Shown one piece after another: positions 21,171 through 23,620 of a stretch of DNA of 23,620 bases. Source of the DNA: Clostridia bacterium (GTDB taxonomy: Bacteria > Bacillota > Clostridia > UMGS1883); the NCBI GenBank assembly GCA_021202495.1, contig JAJQCX010000176.1, forward strand, positions 1 to 23,620, given 5' to 3'. Position 1 is the stretch's first letter. Each line of letters opens with the position of its first letter. Made by a program: the position numbers and the translations under genes. The notes below the pieces were generated by a model. The model did no database searches. It saw nothing but the letters and a program-made list of their open reading frames with translations, and had not been told where the DNA came from.

Positions 21171-21246
21171 AAATTCCGCTTTGCGGAATTTGAATTGGAG
21201 CCCGCCGGTGGCGGGCGTGGGCGGGGATGAACCCCGCCCGTACAAC
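21171..21246 (+). repeat. palindromic intergenic repeat, copy C (best preserved)
   Basis: Three perfect hairpins in a row: AAATTCCGC/GCGGAATTT (21171-21191), CCCGCC/GGCGGG (21201-21215) and GGGCGGGG/CCCCGCCC (21219-21239), then GTACAAC. It lies between feoB and the Cys-rich peptide gene, inside the operon, where it could act as a transcript-processing or attenuating structure. Confidence 0.75.
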
Positions 21247-21283
21247 CCGAGGAAGGGCTAATTAAGTTAAAGGAGTGGTAGTT

Positions 21284-21448
21284 ATGGCGGGAACGATTTT
21301 GGTGTTAATGCTTTTGGTGCTGTTGGTTGCGATGGTAATAAGAAGCATGATTAAGACAAAAAAGGCAGGCAAGAGCTTGTCGTGCGGCGGCAATTGTTCT
21401 ATGTGTTCCGCCGCGTGCCACAGCAATAACGTAAAGAAAGAAAAATAA
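21284..21448 (+). CDS. FeoB-associated Cys-rich membrane peptide
   Basis: A 54-residue protein with one N-terminal membrane helix ('TILVLMLLVLLVAMVIRSMI', residues 4-23), a Lys-rich linker and the Cys cluster 'LSCGGNCSMCSAACHSNN' (32-49; four Cys and one His). This is the pattern of the small FeoB-associated Cys-rich membrane protein family that follows feoB in many Clostridia; it may hand over or sense Fe(II), a role not established. AAAGGAG sits eight bases before the ATG. The gap of 150 bases after feoB is filled by a palindromic repeat. Confidence 0.88.
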   Translation: MAGTILVLMLLVLLVAMVIRSMIKTKKAGKSLSCGGNCSMCSAACHSNNVKKEK

Positions 21449-21457
21449 AAGAAGTTT

Positions 21458-21486
21458 CAAGACCGCCTCGATGCGGGGCGGTCTTG
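21458..21486 (+). terminator. stem-loop after the Cys-rich peptide gene
   Basis: A perfect 10-bp stem CAAGACCGCC/GGCGGTCTTG (21458-21467 with 21477-21486, 9-base loop). No T-run follows (TACTATAC), so it may be an mRNA-stabilising or weak attenuating stem rather than a true terminator before the DUF2325 gene. Confidence 0.45.
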
Positions 21487-21512
21487 TACTATACTTAAAG
21501 GAGGTTTTTGAT

Positions 21513-21803
21513 GTGAGTGTTGTAATTGTGGGAGGGCACGACAGAATGGAGTGCCGTTATAAGGAGATTTGCAAAAGATACGGATTTAAGTGCAAGGTTT
21601 TTACGCAGTATCCGGCGGATTTTAAAAATAAGATAGGAAGACCCGATGTTATGATTATTTTTACGCAGACTGTGGCGCACAAAATGGTGAACATTGCGTC
21701 CGAGCAGGCGAAAAAGGCAAACGTTACGGTGAAGCACATTCATTCGTCGAGCGCCTGTGCGCTTTGCGACATTCTTTCGGAATGTGCGGGTATGGTCGGC
21801 TGA
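21513..21803 (+). CDS. DUF2325 domain protein
   Basis: A 96-residue protein starting at a GTG with AAAGGAGG eight bases upstream. It begins 'VSVVIVGGHDRMECRYKEIC' and contains 'RPDVMIIFTQTVAHKMVNIA' and 'VKHIHSSSACALCDILSECA', the DUF2325 landmarks: a nucleotide-fold-like first strand, then T-x-x-V-x-H-K-M and H-S-S-S. The family is of unknown function and often sits near feoB in Clostridia, as it does here. Four Cys are present, including C-A-L-C, which could bind a metal (inference). Confidence 0.85.
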   Translation: MSVVIVGGHDRMECRYKEICKRYGFKCKVFTQYPADFKNKIGRPDVMIIFTQTVAHKMVNIASEQAKKANVTVKHIHSSSACALCDILSECAGMVG

Positions 21804-21810
21804 TATTTTT

Positions 21811-21838
21811 TTGACCGTAGGTTAGAAAAGACTAACTC
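21811..21838 (+). promoter_or_regulatory. putative metal-responsive promoter/operator of the flavodoxin gene
   Basis: TTGACC (21811-21816), 16-bp spacer, TAACTC (21833-21838; weak -10). A GTTAG-6-CTAAC dyad (21821-21836) covers the spacer in the same place as operator 1 of the feo promoter. The core half-sites match those operators but their separation is four bases shorter. Confidence 0.55.
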
Positions 21839-21870
21839 AAAGCGCAAATTTATTTAAAGGAGTTTTATTC

Positions 21871-22296
21871 ATGGGAAAAACGGCGGTTATTTATTGGAGC
21901 GGAACGGGCAACACCGAGGCTATGGCACAGGCTGTGCTTGAAGGCGCGAAGGAAAAGGGGGAAGCGGAGCTTTTCACTGTTTCCGAAATTACGGCGGACG
22001 AGGCGGCGGAATTTGACAATCTTCTCTTGGGCTGCCCGGCGATGGGCGCGGAGGTTTTGGAAGAGAGCGAATTTGAACCATTCTTTACGGAGCTTGAAGG
22101 AAAGCTTGCGGGGAAAAACGTCGGGCTTTTCGGCTCCTACGGCTGGGGCGACGGCGAATGGATGCGCACTTGGGAAGAAAGATGCAAAGAGTGCGGCGCG
22201 GCTCCGGTGGGCGAGGGAGTTATGGCAAACGACGCGCCCGACGATGAGGCGATTGAGGCGTGCAAAGCTTTGGGCAGAAGCGTGGCGGAAAAATAA
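21871..22296 (+). CDS. flavodoxin
   Basis: A 141-residue short-chain flavodoxin, an FMN electron carrier that replaces ferredoxin when iron is scarce. The FMN phosphate loop is 'YWSGTGNTEAMAQAV' (residues 8-22), and the two FMN-flanking loops are 'LGCPAMGAEVLEE' (about 53-65) and 'GLFGSYGWGDGEWMRTW' (about 89-105). AAAGGAG precedes the ATG. It lies downstream of the feo genes and has a GTTAG/CTAAC dyad upstream, consistent with induction under iron limitation. An 18-bp terminator follows. Confidence 0.93.
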   Translation: MGKTAVIYWSGTGNTEAMAQAVLEGAKEKGEAELFTVSEITADEAAEFDNLLLGCPAMGAEVLEESEFEPFFTELEGKLAGKNVGLFGSYGWGDGEWMRTWEERCKECGAAPVGEGVMANDAPDDEAIEACKALGRSVAEK

Positions 22297-22299
22297 ATA

Positions 22300-22343
22300 A
22301 ACAAGACGCTCGTGCGGGATTTTTTCCGCACGAGCGTCTTGTT
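22300..22343. terminator. strong terminator between flavodoxin and permease genes
   Basis: A perfect 18-bp stem (22300-22317 with 22326-22343) with an 8-base loop lies between convergent genes. AA/TT at the stem base and TTTCATATTATT downstream allow use for the plus strand; for the minus strand it directly abuts the permease stop codon. Confidence 0.8.
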
Positions 22344-23252
22344 TCATATTATTAAATTCACAACCGCGCCTGCGGCGAGCGCAAATATAATCACAAATGC
22401 GATATAGATTGCAAAGTGCTTTGCGCCGAGCACAATTTTCAGCGCGCCGAGGTTGGTTATTTTTGTTGACGGACCCGTTATCATAAATGACGCTGCCGCA
22501 CCCATGCTCATGCCGCTTGCGAGCCATTGCTGCAAAAGCGGTATTGTTCCGCCGCCGCAGACATAGAGAGGAACACCTATTGTTGCCACCATTAAAAGCC
22601 CAAAGCCGCGGTTATTGAAGAGCCCCGCGAAGCTTTCAGCCGGAACGTAGCGCTGAAAGAGCGCCGACAATATGACGCCTATCAAAAACCAAGGTCCGGT
22701 TGCTTTGATGTTTCTGCCGATGTTCTTCAACAGGCGCATAAACATATTCGGATCGGTGTCGCGGCTTTTTCTTACGTCGAATTTCGTGAAGTTGAAAAAC
22801 TTTTTATCCTTATAAAATATCCGAACAAGCACGCCCGCCGTTATGCCGCACAGGAAGCACGAAACAAAGCGTATAATAAGCGCAGCCCTCCCAAGAGCGG
22901 CGCTGTAGATTAAAAGCTGCGGATTTAAAAGCACGCTGCACATCATAAACGCGGCGAGGTAATCGTCGCGCAGTCCCTTTTGCGAAAATGACGCAGCGAT
23001 AGGTATCGTGCCGTACATGCAAAGCGGGGAGGCTATTCCCAAAAGCGCGGCGGAAACAATGCCCGCTATGCCCAAATGCTTATCCTGAATTACGGTGAGC
23101 ATTTTATGTATTTTATCCTTGCCGAATACCGATATAACCGAGCCTATCACAATGCCGAGAGCCCAGTAGGGCAGAATTTGACGAAGCTGTATATCAAAGT
23201 AGTACCATAAATATATCGCTTCACGCCGTATTACGGCAATTATGGCGCCCAT
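22344..23252 (-). CDS. ArsP/DUF318-type permease
   Basis: A 302-residue membrane protein with about eight hydrophobic segments. Both halves carry the family's conserved motif: 'IASPLCMYGTIPIAASFSQK' and 'VPLYVCGGGTIPLLQQWLAS', followed by 'FMITGPSTKITNLGALK'. The S-P-L-C...G-T-I-P and C-G-G-G-T-I-P boxes are typical of the predicted permease family that includes the organoarsenical exporter ArsP; many gut members have no known substrate. A basic cytoplasmic loop separates the halves ('YKDKKFFNFTKFDVRKS'). The ATG at 23252 is preferred over a TTG at 23258, which sits too close to AAAGGA. It is downstream of an interrupted membrane-protein gene on the same strand. Confidence 0.85.
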   Translation of the reverse strand: MGAIIAVIRREAIYLWYYFDIQLRQILPYWALGIVIGSVISVFGKDKIHKMLTVIQDKHLGIAGIVSAALLGIASPLCMYGTIPIAASFSQKGLRDDYLAAFMMCSVLLNPQLLIYSAALGRAALIIRFVSCFLCGITAGVLVRIFYKDKKFFNFTKFDVRKSRDTDPNMFMRLLKNIGRNIKATGPWFLIGVILSALFQRYVPAESFAGLFNNRGFGLLMVATIGVPLYVCGGGTIPLLQQWLASGMSMGAAASFMITGPSTKITNLGALKIVLGAKHFAIYIAFVIIFALAAGAVVNLII

Positions 23253-23272
23253 ATGCAAAGCCGTCCTTTCAT

Positions 23273-23313
23273 GTCAGACTAACGTAAAATTTATATTTTA
23301 CGGCGGCTCTGAC
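23273..23313 (-). other. interrupted palindrome between membrane-protein pseudogene and permease
   Basis: Outer arms GTCAGA/TCTGAC (23273-23278 with 23308-23313) and inner arms CGTAAAAT/ATTTTACG around TTAT form a nested dyad. It has no T-run. It also contains GACTAAC, one half of the feo-type operator, on the plus strand. It may be a regulatory site or an intercistronic RNA stem. Confidence 0.4.
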
Positions 23314-23319
23314 CTTTGA

Positions 23320-23580
23320 TTATTCTTCGTTGTCGGCTTTTGCCTCTATCGGGACGGGTGAGGGGTGTTTTGCGATGATGCTTTCGGCGCAGACCGTGCC
23401 AACCTATACCGCTGCAACAAGAAGCGCCATGCCGACGCCGCTTGTAGCCATTTCGTGTATCATTTCGATTGCGTCCGCAGGATTTGCCGCGTTCGTCAAA
23501 AACGGAAACCACAGTGTTACTTCTCCATGCCAAACGTGCTCAAAAGCCAAGAGCGCGCTGCCACCCCACGGCAACAGCAT
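23320..23580 (-). pseudogene. small membrane protein gene interrupted by one in-frame amber codon
   Basis: From ATG at 23580 the minus strand reads 'MLLPWGGSALLAFEHVWHGE', 'VTLWFPFLTNAANPADAIEM' and 'IHEMATSGVGMALLVAAV', then TAG (23406-23404, codon 59). It continues in the same frame as 'VGTVCAESIIAKHPSPVPIE' and 'AKADNEE' to TAA at 23320-23322. Sequence before and after the TAG looks like one two-helix membrane protein with a hydrophilic tail, so the TAG breaks the second helix. Codon 59 could have been TGG or CAG. The ATG directly follows the stop of the upstream gene (TAAATG), indicating coupling. I do not recognise a named family; the W-G-G...E-H-x-W-H-G-E...P-F-L-T pattern looks conserved. 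A sequencing error is possible. Confidence 0.6.
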
Positions 23581-23620
23581 TTACTTTTTAGGTGAAAAGA
23601 GAATGTCCAACAGCACATTA
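23581..23620 (-). CDS. 3' end of an upstream gene (cut by window edge)
   Basis: The minus strand reads 'NVLLDILFSPKK' and stops with TAA at 23581-23583, directly joined to the ATG of the next ORF (TAAATG). The tight junction suggests the same operon. Only 12 residues are visible, too few to name the protein. Confidence 0.4.
   Translation of the reverse strand, partial: NVLLDILFSPKK

Noticed and set aside
23291..23533. 80-codon minus-strand ORF near the right edge
   Set aside because: Arg/Lys-rich shadow of another minus-strand frame that reads as a membrane protein interrupted by one TAG.
1..23620. CRISPR arrays, rRNA genes, known riboswitches, replication origin
   Set aside because: No regularly spaced identical repeats, no rRNA sequence, no recognised riboswitch core and no DnaA-box cluster were seen on either strand.

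Overview
The window looks like chromosomal DNA from an anaerobic, gut-type Clostridia species (Bacillota). This rests on near-consensus sigma-A promoters with 17-bp spacers, AGGAGG-type ribosome binding sites, GTG starts, and gene types common in that class: FeoAAB with a FeoB-associated Cys-rich peptide and DUF2325, AzlCD, a eukaryotic-type NADP isocitrate dehydrogenase, and a Tn916/Tn1549-style Xis/Int pair. The genus cannot be named from the sequence alone.

Layout, left to right. (1) 1-3642 is accessory DNA: the 3' part of a WG-repeat protein, a small sigma-like regulator, about 500 bases of gene-free but structured sequence, an excisionase with an odd start, and a tyrosine integrase. The integrase ends 65 bases from the 3' end of a tRNA-Ser(CGA) gene, the usual geometry of an integrative element in a tRNA. 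(2) 3643-7128 is housekeeping DNA: tadA followed 8 bases later by the tRNA, and a divergent operon of a mutarotase-like protein, rnhA and comEA, then a Cys-rich DUF6062-like gene. (3) 7164-10490 is a second accessory island. It holds a three-gene cassette (HPr-kinase-like protein, PqqD/RRE protein, nucleotidyltransferase) that matches tailoring genes of Firmicutes lasso-peptide clusters but has no visible precursor, protease or cyclase. Next to it is a decayed IS30 transposase bracketed by a 36-nt direct repeat, plus palindromic intergenic repeats. (4) 10493-15485: icd and an aconitase-family gene as an overlapping pair, a small Cys protein, and birA. (5) 15521-16873: a marR-GNAT-cupin operon with two matching operator-like palindromes around its promoter. 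(6) 16882-17978: azlCD. (7) 18023-22343: a ferrous-iron operon (feoA, feoA, feoB, Cys-rich peptide, DUF2325) and a flavodoxin, with GTTAG/CTAAC dyads over the promoters that suggest a shared metal-responsive regulator. (8) 22344-23620, minus strand: an ArsP/DUF318-type permease, preceded by a small membrane protein gene broken by one in-frame amber codon and the last codons of another gene.

The most notable observations are the orphan lasso-type tailoring cassette, the structured non-coding region before xis/int, the three-residue ORF in frame with xis, the multi-copy palindromic repeat (one copy inside the feo operon, another between two copies of a 44-nt direct repeat upstream of the aconitase gene), the large acidic insertion in FeoB, and the amber-interrupted membrane protein. 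All functional calls come from reading motifs by eye; no database search was run.
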